Assembly (NCBI GenBank): GCA_964596125.1
Contig: CAZQRP010000033.1
Span: forward strand, 1 to 28,692
Direction of reading: 5' to 3'
DNA from: CAZQRP01 sp964596125
GTDB lineage: Bacteria; Chloroflexota; Dehalococcoidia; GIF9; UBA5629
DNA: 28,692 nt
A program made the translations under genes and the position numbers. Each line of letters begins with the position of its first letter. The first letter of the stretch is position 1. The notes under the pieces are model-generated. The model did no database searches. It was given only the letters and a program-made list of their open reading frames with translations, and was not told the DNA's origin. This document shows, piece by piece, positions 7,624 through 15,714 of this stretch.

Positions 7624-9024
7624 ATGTACCGGTACCTCAAGGTATTAGATACTCTTGACATTCGGTCTGTGAATAGTATACTGCATAAAAAGGGGTTGGA
7701 CGTGGATCTCTTACAGGCATTTGAAGCGTATCCTGATATTGAGAAAGCAATCATTATCAAGTCGGACATGTTGAGACTGGGCAAAAGGTTCAGCCAGGCA
7801 GCGCTTGACGAGATAAGAAAAATGAAGGACATCAGGGTAAAGGGTTACGGCCTGTTCAGCTATGACTTCGGTAAAAAAATTACCCTTGCCCGTGAGATGA
7901 TACCAAACACCTTTTATCTTAAAGATGGCACTGAAGACGGGACTCATATTCAGGTGCGGATTTCACAGGATACTCCTTACCTTGTTGATTTTATAGATGG
8001 TGATTTCTCCATATATTGGAATCAGGAAAAGATTGGCGACATCCTTTGTTTTGAAAAGCAGGCCAAATTCTATGACCGGGTAACTGAGGATGGCATTCCT
8101 TATCAGGCACTTGTTTTTAGCGTGGGCAGGGACCAGCTCTTTGTTACTGCTAACAAACACTGTGATTACTTCTCGCGGAAAAAGGAATGTTTGTTTTGCG
8201 ATCTAAGCTCACATGCCCATCATCAGAAGCAGGGTGGAGAAGCGATGGTATTGCGTAAACAGTCTGAACAGGTTGCTGAAATCGTTTACGCAGCGCTTCA
8301 GGAAAACCGTTTTCGTCACATACTTATTACCGGTGGTACCTTTCTCTCCAGCTATCAAGGTAAGTCGGAGGTTAAGTGGTATGCTGACTTTCTGAATAGC
8401 ATTAGAGAAAGTATTTGGGCCTGGTACCCGGCCTGTCTTCAGGTCGGTGCACTGGACGATGAAGGATGGAAAAGACTGCATGACACCGGTATTCCGTGTA
8501 TTGAGCCCAATATTGAGGTCTGGGACAAGAAATTATTTGAAATTATATGTCCGGGTAAGAACGAGGTAGTTGGATATGATGAGTGGATAAAGCGTACCAT
8601 CAACTCAGTGAAGTACTGGGGACCGGGGAACGTTAATCCAAATTTTGTTTCCGGAGTGGAAATGGCCCAGCCGTTTGGATTCAAGAAGTATGAGGATGCA
8701 GTGAAGTCCACACTGGCAGGATTTGATTTCCTGATGGGGAATGGAGTGCTTCCCAGGCAGGGCGACTTCTGGTGTATTGAAAAGGACAGTAAATTGGCCG
8801 GTCAGTCACCACCGCCGCTTGAATATTTTCTTGAACTTGGAAAAGGATATTTAGAGCTTCGTCAGAAGCATGGTTTTGACCATCTCTATCCAACAATGTG
8901 CCGTCATTGCTTATCGCACGGCACGGAATTCGATTTTGAGTATTTTCATGGACGCTCTTCTGCCTCCAGGGAAGCAGAGTTGAAATCTCTAAAGGGTGTT
9001 ACTTCGAGTTCCCTGTCAAACTAG
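7624..9024 (+). CDS. Atypical radical SAM protein (CX8CX2C)
   Basis: A 466-residue protein with radical SAM character. Three cysteines, C180, C189 and C192 in NKHCDYFSRKKECLFCD, form a CX8CX2C site instead of the usual CX3CX2C; the third Cys follows an aromatic residue as in the standard motif. About 40 residues on, HILITGGTF (232-240) is the expected second strand with its GG(T/E) SAM-amine-binding loop, and IEPNIEVWD (293-301) fits a later barrel strand. About 175 residues precede the cluster, and a CxxC pair (C426, C429) with neighbouring His near the C-terminus may bind a metal or a second cluster. The reaction is unknown. The ribosome binding site is weak (AGGTGA at 7603-7608 is rather far from ATG 7624). 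The MmgE/PrpD gene follows on the same strand after a structured 100-base gap. Confidence 0.8.
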   Translation: MYRYLKVLDTLDIRSVNSILHKKGLDVDLLQAFEAYPDIEKAIIIKSDMLRLGKRFSQAALDEIRKMKDIRVKGYGLFSYDFGKKITLAREMIPNTFYLKDGTEDGTHIQVRISQDTPYLVDFIDGDFSIYWNQEKIGDILCFEKQAKFYDRVTEDGIPYQALVFSVGRDQLFVTANKHCDYFSRKKECLFCDLSSHAHHQKQGGEAMVLRKQSEQVAEIVYAALQENRFRHILITGGTFLSSYQGKSEVKWYADFLNSIRESIWAWYPACLQVGALDDEGWKRLHDTGIPCIEPNIEVWDKKLFEIICPGKNEVVGYDEWIKRTINSVKYWGPGNVNPNFVSGVEMAQPFGFKKYEDAVKSTLAGFDFLMGNGVLPRQGDFWCIEKDSKLAGQSPPPLEYFLELGKGYLELRQKHGFDHLYPTMCRHCLSHGTEFDFEYFHGRSSASREAELKSLKGVTSSSLSN

Positions 9025-9044
9025 CGATTACCTGTTTTCGGTCT

Positions 9045-9090
9045 GCAAGGCTGCTTATCAAATGATAGCAGTAGTCCTGTTTAGCCTTGC
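9045..9090 (+). promoter_or_regulatory. Intercistronic hairpin between radical SAM and MmgE/PrpD genes
   Basis: GCAAGGCT (9045-9052) pairs perfectly with AGCCTTGC (9083-9090). An inner hairpin, GC-TATC with GATA-GC, lies at 9053-9069. No T-run follows, so it is not a standard terminator; a GGAGG comes directly after it at 9091-9095. It may be an RNA-processing or attenuation element. Confidence 0.4.
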
Positions 9091-9124
9091 GGAGGCTCAA
9101 TAGACTTCAGTAGTGAGGAACAGT

Positions 9125-10486
9125 ATGGATAGTATAGAAAACCTGGTAAAGCACGTGGTAACGACGAGATACGAGTCATTGCCGGCAGAAGCTATACAGA
9201 CTACGAAGAGGGGCATCCTGGATACGATTGGGGTCCTTATTGCCGGTGCTACCGCTCCCGGCTGCAATGTCATGATTGATTTAGTTCGGGAGTGGGGTGG
9301 AAAAGAAGAGAGCACGATTCTGGTTCATGGTGGGAAGGTGCCGGCATATAATGCAGCTATGGTAAATAGTGTGATGGCCCGGGCCCTGGATTTTGACGAT
9401 TCCGTAGAAAAGGGAATGCACCTTGGCGCTTCTGCTATACCTACTGCTTTAGCAGTGGCTGAAATGTGTGGTAATCTCAGTGGAAAAGAGCTTCTTGCTG
9501 CCGTACTGCTGGGAGAAGACCTGGCTGTCAGGATAAATATGGCAACGACACAAAGAGGATTTGATCCTACCGGTGTATGCATGGTGTTTGGGACAACCGC
9601 GGTAGCGGGCAGAATAATGGGATTAGACCAGGAAAGGATGCTGAATGCTTTGGGGATTGCATTTAATGAGGCGGCAGGTAGTTTCCAGAGCAATATTGAT
9701 GGTGCCCTCGTTGTTCGTGCAATTCAGGGTTTCACTTCCAGGTCTGGTATCCTGGCTGCGGTCCTTGCTCAGAAGGGTATTACCGGAGTTAAAAATATAT
9801 TGCAGGGTATTTATGGGTACTTTCAACTGTTTTCTGCAAGTGCCGGCGATATGGATGCCCTTTTTGCCGGTCTGGGACAGGAGTTCGGCGTAAATAAGCT
9901 CATGTATAAGAAATACCCAAGCTGTGGAGCAACGTTAAATGCCGTTGAGGCAGTTTTAGAGCTTCGCCGGGAGTATGATATTAGCCCGGACGAGATAGCC
10001 CGGATTGACGTATATATATCGCAGTCGGCGTATAATCTGGTCGGTCGTCCCTTCGAGATCAGAGATAATCCTGTAGTGGATGCTCAGTTCAGTATACAAT
10101 ATGCTGTCGCCAGTGCACTGCTGCGGGGAGGCTCAAAACTGGAACACTTTACTGACAGATTCATTAGAGACCCGGAAATTATCAAACTTGCTGGGAAGGT
10201 ACATCCTGTAGTTGGGACTGAGGCTGAGGGACTGGGGGACTCAGGGGGGTGTTTCATGGAAATAAAAATGAAAGGTGGCGCGAAATATTCAAGGTTTATG
10301 AAGTATCATAAAGGCACCCCTGCAAATCCCCTCACCGATGAAGAGATCAGGGAAAAGTTTACCGACTGCATGGCCTTTGCCACCAAAGGCTTGCCAGAGA
10401 AGAATATCGACGGGATAATAGCTGCCATCTCCGGTCTGGAGAACGTGGAGGATATCTCAGGGATTATTAGATTGTGCAGTGCCTGA
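9125..10486 (+). CDS. MmgE/PrpD family protein
   Basis: A full-length member of the MmgE/PrpD family, whose known members include 2-methylcitrate dehydratase, cis-aconitate decarboxylase (Irg1) and iminodisuccinate epimerase. Family landmarks are present: the opening VVTTRYESLPAEAIQTTKRG, then GTIGVLIAG-like residues (DTIGVLIAGATAPG), VMARALDFDDS, the helix-rich core with LGEDLAVR, FGTTAVAG and ALGIAFNEAAG, and KYPSCGATLNAVEA opening the C-terminal domain. All are cytoplasmic enzymes acting on small carboxylic acids without a cofactor. ATG 9125 is the better start because GAGGA lies just upstream (9115-9119); GTG 9113 has no ribosome binding site at proper distance. The substrate cannot be assigned. 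A second family member at 17298-18698 is diverged, so the two probably act on different compounds. Confidence 0.9.
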   Translation: MDSIENLVKHVVTTRYESLPAEAIQTTKRGILDTIGVLIAGATAPGCNVMIDLVREWGGKEESTILVHGGKVPAYNAAMVNSVMARALDFDDSVEKGMHLGASAIPTALAVAEMCGNLSGKELLAAVLLGEDLAVRINMATTQRGFDPTGVCMVFGTTAVAGRIMGLDQERMLNALGIAFNEAAGSFQSNIDGALVVRAIQGFTSRSGILAAVLAQKGITGVKNILQGIYGYFQLFSASAGDMDALFAGLGQEFGVNKLMYKKYPSCGATLNAVEAVLELRREYDISPDEIARIDVYISQSAYNLVGRPFEIRDNPVVDAQFSIQYAVASALLRGGSKLEHFTDRFIRDPEIIKLAGKVHPVVGTEAEGLGDSGGCFMEIKMKGGAKYSRFMKYHKGTPANPLTDEEIREKFTDCMAFATKGLPEKNIDGIIAAISGLENVEDISGIIRLCSA

Positions 10487-10573
10487 TGTGGTTTTTAATA
10501 GTGGTTTACAAGTAGACAACTTGGAAATACTTTCATCGTTCATATCCCTATGAAAAAGTTGAGTAAGGTTTAA

Positions 10574-10789
10574 GTGTTAGTGACTGTTAACTATGTAACT
10601 GCTTTAAAGTGTAACCTATGTTTTGACTCCAAAGATATCGATAAGCTGTATTGGTTCAAGAAAGAAGTCGAACGTCCAAAGTATCGTGCCACTGATGTAG
10701 TAGCAGAGGTGCAGAAAGTAGGATTTCTGAAATTTCGTCGCAATCGGGAACATGTTCAAATATGTAAATCCGAAGGTGCTAAAAAGTAA
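10574..10789 (+). CDS. Possible small cysteine-containing protein, maybe a broken gene
   Basis: A 71-codon frame starting with GTG. It has a CxxC pair in LKCNLCFD and a His-x4-Cys near the end (EHVQICK), so it could bind zinc, and it is rich in Lys and Arg. I do not recognise the family. After the TAA at 10787-10789 the same frame stays open for 34 more codons with protein-like content (GKGYGAYVADTWYWYDSWIK, then CIELCEKARDRYR) and ends with TAA at 10892-10894, inside the loop of the terminator. This suggests a longer gene broken by one nonsense codon, or stop readthrough. No good ribosome binding site is visible, so the reading is tentative. Confidence 0.35.
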   Translation: MLVTVNYVTALKCNLCFDSKDIDKLYWFKKEVERPKYRATDVVAEVQKVGFLKFRRNREHVQICKSEGAKK

Positions 10790-10870
10790 GGGAAAGGTTA
10801 TGGAGCTTATGTGGCTGATACTTGGTACTGGTATGATTCGTGGATTAAGCATTGTATAGAATTATGTGAA

Positions 10871-10910
10871 AAAGCTAGAGATAGGTATAGATAACTGTAT
10901 CTCTAGTTTT
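10871..10910 (+). terminator. Intrinsic terminator
   Basis: CTAGAGATA (10875-10883) pairs perfectly with TATCTCTAG (10898-10906), and the stem extends outward through a G-T and three A-T pairs. The downstream arm runs straight into TTTT (10907-10910). The 14-base loop contains the TAA at 10892-10894 that would end the extended small ORF. It should stop transcription before the 10975 gene. Confidence 0.65.
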
Positions 10911-10974
10911 AACATTAAAGTCAGACTTAAGCATCCTTTTAAAGATATAAGAATCTAGATAGTAACAATATATT

Positions 10975-12318
10975 ATGAATTATATAAAACAATCTTTAAT
11001 CTGGTCTATGGGAGTTATGAAAGAACTGGTAGGGATTGATTGGTTAGAAAAACACAATCGGCATTGGAAACAATATGCTTGGAATCATCCAATAATTTCC
11101 ACATACCATTTTGCAGAATCTGTTCTAGATAAAGACGAATCTATCATAGCGGGCAATGAGCATGCAATCCGACTCATTTTCTGGGTGGCTAATCTGAGTA
11201 ATGTTCTTTCTCGTTTAGAAAGTAATAACCTCCGAATGTGGCTTCGTGATCCTAAGGAATGTTTGAAGCATTTATACATGATTGAGATTGTAAATTTATG
11301 TTTGGCACAAGGTTATGAGATCGAGTTTAATGATCGGCCTCCCTATGGATATGACTTTCATGTTGTATTTCCTGAATGTAATATACCAATAGAGTGTAAG
11401 AAGAAGGGGAAAACTCAAAGAGACCAAATAGCACAAACAAACTGGGAAGAATTAGAACGACGGTTGAATCAAGTTATGGATAAAAAAAGGAAATCTGGCT
11501 TTATATGGATGGAATCAGCCTCGGATCTTACTAGTGAAGACATTACATTTATAGAGTCATTTGTAGGGAAAGTCTTTGATCAGGTTGGTGATTCAGTACA
11601 AGGTTATAAGGACCTATTTTGTGCTGTCGGACCTTCAGCAGGAGTACATGGGACAATGCCTGTGGAAGATCAGCAATTACTTCCTGATGACAAGTTTTTC
11701 TTCTTATTTCAAGAACTACATCCTTCAGATGAAATTCAACATGGTTCATTCAACATGGTGGGCATTTATCCTAATAATCCATCTTGGGGCAAGGGTACTG
11801 TAGAGAAACCTATTAAGTCTCAGGATAACATTGCAATAGGGCCAGCTTGGAAAGGGATACCACAATATTTAAATTTACGTTGTCATTGGCAACCAAAAGC
11901 AGGAGAGATAAGCAATTTCCGTGCGTTTGGATTCAAATCACAGGAGAAAAGAGATTATGTAACGACTGTAGTCAACTCATTAGCTGATGTACGTAAACAC
12001 AAACAGTTACCTCCAGACGGACCTGGACTTATTTTTATTGAAATGGCACCTCCTCCAGTGTTTTCTGCTGAAGGTGGTAACTTTTTAAAGTTGCGATTTG
12101 ATGAAATCAATGCTGAAGTATCTCCAAAACTTCGTGGTGAACAAAACCGGAGAATAAATGCCATCATATTGACATGTACAATGCCTGCCAGAATAGATCA
12201 CTCAAAGGATTTAGGAATTGGTGTATCTTGTAGGGTAATCCGACACGAAAATCCAAAAACAGCTTTACCAAATAGCTTTAAACTTTTAGACAATATTCAG
12301 GTACTAGAGACGATATAA
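10975..12318 (+). CDS. Unknown protein with PD-(D/E)XK nuclease-like pattern
   Basis: A 447-residue soluble protein I cannot place in a named family. The N-terminal third contains a pattern typical of the PD-(D/E)XK nuclease fold: E104 in a helix (YMIEIVNLCLAQGYEIEF), D127 in PPYGYDFHVVF, and E140-x-K142 in NIPIECKKKGK, where the last two lie on a strand of the kind used in restriction and repair nucleases. The remaining 300 residues are unassigned. The gene is AT-rich compared with its neighbours and stands alone between a terminator (10871-10910) and a convergent operon, so horizontal acquisition, perhaps as a defence-related or mobile-element cargo gene, is plausible but unproven. No ribosome binding site is evident before ATG 10975; the leader is very AT-rich, which can be enough for translation. 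Confidence 0.7.
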   Translation: MNYIKQSLIWSMGVMKELVGIDWLEKHNRHWKQYAWNHPIISTYHFAESVLDKDESIIAGNEHAIRLIFWVANLSNVLSRLESNNLRMWLRDPKECLKHLYMIEIVNLCLAQGYEIEFNDRPPYGYDFHVVFPECNIPIECKKKGKTQRDQIAQTNWEELERRLNQVMDKKRKSGFIWMESASDLTSEDITFIESFVGKVFDQVGDSVQGYKDLFCAVGPSAGVHGTMPVEDQQLLPDDKFFFLFQELHPSDEIQHGSFNMVGIYPNNPSWGKGTVEKPIKSQDNIAIGPAWKGIPQYLNLRCHWQPKAGEISNFRAFGFKSQEKRDYVTTVVNSLADVRKHKQLPPDGPGLIFIEMAPPPVFSAEGGNFLKLRFDEINAEVSPKLRGEQNRRINAIILTCTMPARIDHSKDLGIGVSCRVIRHENPKTALPNSFKLLDNIQVLETI

Positions 12319-12518
12319 TTGTTATGAGGGAATTAGAGACTTGAACAGGATTAAACAAATACTTATGAAAGAGCAATCTTGAAGGGGAAATAATTGAGAG
12401 TCTGTTTCGAAAATCATATTGCATACAATTTTGCATTGATCATTTTTCGCGTAGTACTGTAAGCTACACTCAATATTGGTGGATGATTACAATATGCGCT
12501 GAGCCAGAGGGCATACAG

Positions 12519-12731
12519 CTACTTATAAAGTAGCATCGCTGGCAGGGGAATCCTCAGGGTAACCGCTTCTACCGGACAGTCCAGTACGCAGGCATTACAA
12601 TGCCAGCACTCGTCCGGATAGCTTACAGTAGGAATCTCTCCTTCCTTGGAGCTAAAAAAGACGTCCGATGAGCAGATGTCAACGCAGGTACCACAACTAT
12701 TACATTTATCATTATCGATTACCGGTGGCAT
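12519..12731 (-). CDS. 2[4Fe-4S] ferredoxin subunit
   Basis: A 70-residue ferredoxin with two complete [4Fe-4S] sites: C10, C13, C16, C20, and C42, C45, C48, C52, the last followed by Pro. The 21-residue linker between the sites and a short C-terminal tail are typical of the small electron-transfer partner of AprA- or fumarate-reductase-like flavoproteins. It starts 12 bases after the flavoprotein gene ends and its GGAGGA ribosome binding site (12737-12742) abuts that gene's stop, so the two are translationally close and almost surely one complex. A short perfect hairpin (12518-12534) covers its last codons, without a following T-run. Confidence 0.92.
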   Translation of the reverse strand: MPPVIDNDKCNSCGTCVDICSSDVFFSSKEGEIPTVSYPDECWHCNACVLDCPVEAVTLRIPLPAMLLYK

Positions 12732-12743
12732 GGATTTCCTCCT

Positions 12744-14390
12744 CTAATGCCTTACTTTCCGCCATTCGGTACATGGCTTTCCATTCTCTCTCTTGACTAT
12801 CAGCAGTTGCTCAAGCAGTGGATTAGTAAATGGGTAATCAGCACGGACATGCAGTCCTCTTGTCTCTTTCCTTGCTTCAGCCGTAACAAACATAAGCTCT
12901 CCCAAGTCGATCAAATCAAATATCTCTAAACAACGCACCAGCTCATGCTGGTTTCTGACGATGACCGAATTATAAGCTTTCTCTTTTAGCCTTCGCAGGT
13001 GCTGGGCTCCTGCTGTTAAGAGCGTTTCCGAGCGGACAAGCCCCGCATAGTCAGACATCACCATCTGAAGGGCAATATTGACCTCTTTCCAGTCCGGTCC
13101 TGCTTTTCGACCTCGAATCTCATTGAAGAAGCTTTCCTTTTCTTCGATCTTTGCGTTTAGTTTTGCACTAGTAGTAAAACCGATTTCTCCGGCAGACCTG
13201 GCTGCGTTTTCCCCGGCGATCCACCCGAACACTGCCGCATTGGATATTTCCATGAACGCTTCGTCTCCCGCAGCATAGAGACCCTCTATCGAAGTTCGGG
13301 CTTTCTCGTCGGTATGGACCCCGCCGCGAAGGCGTGTCTCGTAGGTCATAAATTCAACGGGATTTTTCCTGAGATCTATACCCTCTGCTGTAAAGTAATC
13401 CAGCATGCTGGTCAGTCCTTCATGCTTCAGCCAGTAGTTCATATACTCAAAATCTTCGTCTGAAATATCCGAGCAGTCCATGTAGACAGGCCCCTTACCG
13501 GATCTCATAAAGTCTTCGAATATACCTTTGTGCATCTCAATCGTCATCTCGCCATATCTTTTATCGGGCTTCTCAAGAAATGGGCCTACCGGATTGCCCC
13601 GCGGATCTTTTAAAATACCTATCCAGGTCGCTTGCCCACACCTGGAAAAGTACTTGGTGCCAGCATGACGGGCGGGTAACTCTATATTAGCCAGTTCAGC
13701 TCCGAGCCGATATGCCATGGCACGTCCATCTCCCGTAACGTTAAAAGGGAAAGAAAGGTTGGACAGCCAACCAGGCGTTGGGGCCGGGTATAGCCTGACG
13801 CAACCCCCGGTGCTCAAGACCACGCTTTTTGCTAAAACTCCGACCATCTTATCTTGTCTGGTATCGATACCTATGGCTCCGGTGACACTATTATCACCAA
13901 CCAGGTCAAATACCATCAACCTGTTCCTTATCTGTGCCCCCCTTCGCTGAGCTTCCCTGGTCAGTATCGACTTCTGGTCCTTACCTGAATACTTCAGGTG
14001 TCTGGGAACAAGCCCCGGGTAAGTATGTCCGGCGAATTCCCACTTTCCGTTATATTTCATAGGGATACCCCAGCTATCCCACAGTTTCACGATTTCGAAT
14101 GAATTTAATAGCCAGGTATGTAAAAACTCCCTGTTCTTCATTCTCGTTAGCGCACTCATTTGACCGAAAGAGAGGCCTTCCATAAATGCTGCGAAATCGG
14201 TGCCGTGGAATTCCGGTATGTAGCACTGAAAGTGGTCGTTACCACAAGCCCCGGCACCACTGCGCAGTGTGTTTCCTTTTTCGGCAACAACGACTTTTGC
14301 GCCGAGTTCACTTGCCCGTATGGCCGCCATCAAGCCGGCTATACCACCGCCTACACACAGAACATCTGCTTCTATTATTTCCTTTACCAT
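12744..14390 (-). CDS. FAD-dependent fumarate reductase/AprA-like flavoprotein
   Basis: A 548-residue flavoprotein of the fumarate reductase/succinate dehydrogenase/adenylylsulfate reductase superfamily. The N-terminal dinucleotide fold is clear (DVLCVGGGIAGLMAAIRA, residues 9-26, then VVAEKG), with the later STGG near 195, FNVTGDGRAMAYRLGAEL, and the closing SIEGLYAAGDEAF and GWIAGENAA that bind FAD. There is no signal peptide. Partnering with a small dicluster ferredoxin is as in AprA/AprB of adenylylsulfate reductase, but gene order is reversed, the protein is shorter than typical AprA, and no sat or qmo genes are present, so a sulfur role is not supported. It more likely oxidises or reduces an organic acid. 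The start has AAAGGAAG upstream, and an extended -10 promoter lies at 14481-14509. Confidence 0.88.
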   Translation of the reverse strand: MVKEIIEADVLCVGGGIAGLMAAIRASELGAKVVVAEKGNTLRSGAGACGNDHFQCYIPEFHGTDFAAFMEGLSFGQMSALTRMKNREFLHTWLLNSFEIVKLWDSWGIPMKYNGKWEFAGHTYPGLVPRHLKYSGKDQKSILTREAQRRGAQIRNRLMVFDLVGDNSVTGAIGIDTRQDKMVGVLAKSVVLSTGGCVRLYPAPTPGWLSNLSFPFNVTGDGRAMAYRLGAELANIELPARHAGTKYFSRCGQATWIGILKDPRGNPVGPFLEKPDKRYGEMTIEMHKGIFEDFMRSGKGPVYMDCSDISDEDFEYMNYWLKHEGLTSMLDYFTAEGIDLRKNPVEFMTYETRLRGGVHTDEKARTSIEGLYAAGDEAFMEISNAAVFGWIAGENAARSAGEIGFTTSAKLNAKIEEKESFFNEIRGRKAGPDWKEVNIALQMVMSDYAGLVRSETLLTAGAQHLRRLKEKAYNSVIVRNQHELVRCLEIFDLIDLGELMFVTAEARKETRGLHVRADYPFTNPLLEQLLIVKRENGKPCTEWRKVRH

Positions 14391-14480
14391 GCCCTTCTTC
14401 CTTTGTTAGTAATTATATGGCCATGTGTCAGCAAGTTGTACACTCTTTCTTTCACAACTGTCACACGAGGATAATTCACA

Positions 14481-14509
14481 ATTATAACAATAAAGTCAAT
14501 AGGATTGAA
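14481..14509 (-). promoter_or_regulatory. Extended -10 promoter for the flavoprotein-ferredoxin operon
   Basis: On the minus strand a perfect extended -10, TGTTATAAT (14489-14481), lies 17 bases after a weak -35, TTCAAT (14509-14504). Extended -10 promoters need little from the -35. Transcription would begin near 14474, about 85 bases before ATG 14390. Confidence 0.55.
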
Positions 14510-14663
14510 GAATTTGACAAGAATAGATGGTAATTCTACTTGAATAAGACACGATTGCCTGAAATGCGCAATTAGTTAAACAGTTTATCTTTTTGTTCCT
14601 GTACAAGCCATAATGTTCATCTAAACTGGGTGTGGGGCTACGATTAAAAGTAGACGAGGTCTT

Positions 14664-15416
14664 CTATGAAGTGGGCTGCCTTGATCCATCGTAATTCATT
14701 ATCCTGGCAAGAAGTCTAAGAAGGAAACTAGATTTTGCGGTTCCAGCGACACTATGGTCAATATTGTCTACGATCTTGGAGACTCTGTGGTATGGGACAC
14801 CAATAGCCATTTCTTCTGGTCTGTATTGTCCAAGGGATCTACATGATATATCTAAGAAACTTACTCCGATTTGTCTTGTTGCAATTGGTATGGCAATAAC
14901 TCCAGAACAAAGAGGCTCTCTATGCAGCGTGTTAATCTCTCCTGTTTCGAATGCTTCAAGGAACAAGATGCGACTAATCTGAAGGGGCGTACCCACGAAC
15001 AAAACCACATCAGGTTGGAAGTTTGCCTTCATTAATGGGGCGAGAATAATATATTTCCCTAACTCGGATGATTGCACTTTGGCCAAATCAAGCATTCTAC
15101 GTGCAGCACTTTTAGAACCAACTATTTTTTCTCTTCGGACGAGAAAATCCTCTAGATCCCAATTTGGCGAGTTGCCTATCCCTACATGGAATTTACCATT
15201 ACAAATGATAGTGTCACCTGAGCAATACAAGGACAGGCCTCTTCTGGCTTTTTGGATCAACATACATAGTGTTCCTCCGCGTTGCCACTTCTTTAATCCT
15301 TGGGGGGTGTCATACGTAATGCTTGTGGCAACTGGGTTTCCATCAAGCTCCAGGGCATTCTTTAACTTAGCAGAAAGGTAGGCCTTTTCTTCGCTTGTAT
15401 CTGTCTTTTCGCCCAT
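14664..15416 (-). CDS. DUF169 family protein
   Basis: A 250-residue soluble protein of the DUF169 (COG2043) family. Typical features are G-N-P-V-A near residue 27, C51 in GGTLCMLIQKARRGLSLYC, C65, and C72 in ICNGKFHVGIG, followed by a domain with LFVGTPLQ and a central R-E-P-L-C-S-G-V segment. The conserved cysteines suggest metal or cofactor binding, but no reaction is established for the family; members are often beside redox and C1 genes in anaerobes. It lies on the same strand as the flavoprotein operon but 270 bases upstream of it and probably has its own transcript. No Shine-Dalgarno is visible, and a TATAAT sits only about seven bases before the ATG, which could indicate a leaderless messenger. 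Confidence 0.85.
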   Translation of the reverse strand: MGEKTDTSEEKAYLSAKLKNALELDGNPVATSITYDTPQGLKKWQRGGTLCMLIQKARRGLSLYCSGDTIICNGKFHVGIGNSPNWDLEDFLVRREKIVGSKSAARRMLDLAKVQSSELGKYIILAPLMKANFQPDVVLFVGTPLQISRILFLEAFETGEINTLHREPLCSGVIAIPIATRQIGVSFLDISCRSLGQYRPEEMAIGVPYHRVSKIVDNIDHSVAGTAKSSFLLRLLARIMNYDGSRQPTS

Positions 15417-15714
15417 ACTTGATATTATAGTCAGCTTTGGCTTTTATTGCTATAAGCTAAATCTGCCGAAAGGGAAATTTATGAGTATTGCGACCTTTTC
15501 GATAATGTACTGTCAATAACCTCTTGCATAAGCGTCCAATAAAATAGCAGAGTTTTGCTCCGATTCAAGTGACCTGCTTAATTTTTTCTAGACACACCAG
15601 GCTAATATTGGTGAACTATTTACTATTTCATCTGACAGCCTGGAACATCGGGTATTTCTATACAATGAGCTAGCCAGAAGCTCAGACAATGACAGAAATA
15701 TCATCGCTGTTTAG
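15417..15714. other. Intergenic region between DUF169 and the substrate-binding protein
   Basis: No gene is seen. TGAGCT-agccaga-AGCTCA (15666-15684) is a perfect 6-base-pair hairpin just past the end of the substrate-binding-protein gene and may help end its transcript, although the T-run is poor. CCAGGCT (15597-15603) and AGCCTGG (15637-15643) form a wider inverted repeat. Confidence 0.4.

Larger units (their letters stand above)
10487..10974. other. AT-rich spacer with small broken ORF and terminator
   Basis: This gap is clearly richer in A and T than the genes to its left and marks the start of an AT-rich patch running to about 12480. It holds a possible small gene (10574-10789, perhaps reading on to 10894), a good intrinsic terminator at 10871-10910, and about 60 bases upstream of the next gene with no clear promoter. 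Confidence 0.5.

Noticed and set aside
12744..14390. Assignment of the flavoprotein as adenylylsulfate reductase (aprA)
   Set aside because: Partner type is similar, but the length is short, gene order is reversed, and no other sulfate-reduction gene is present.
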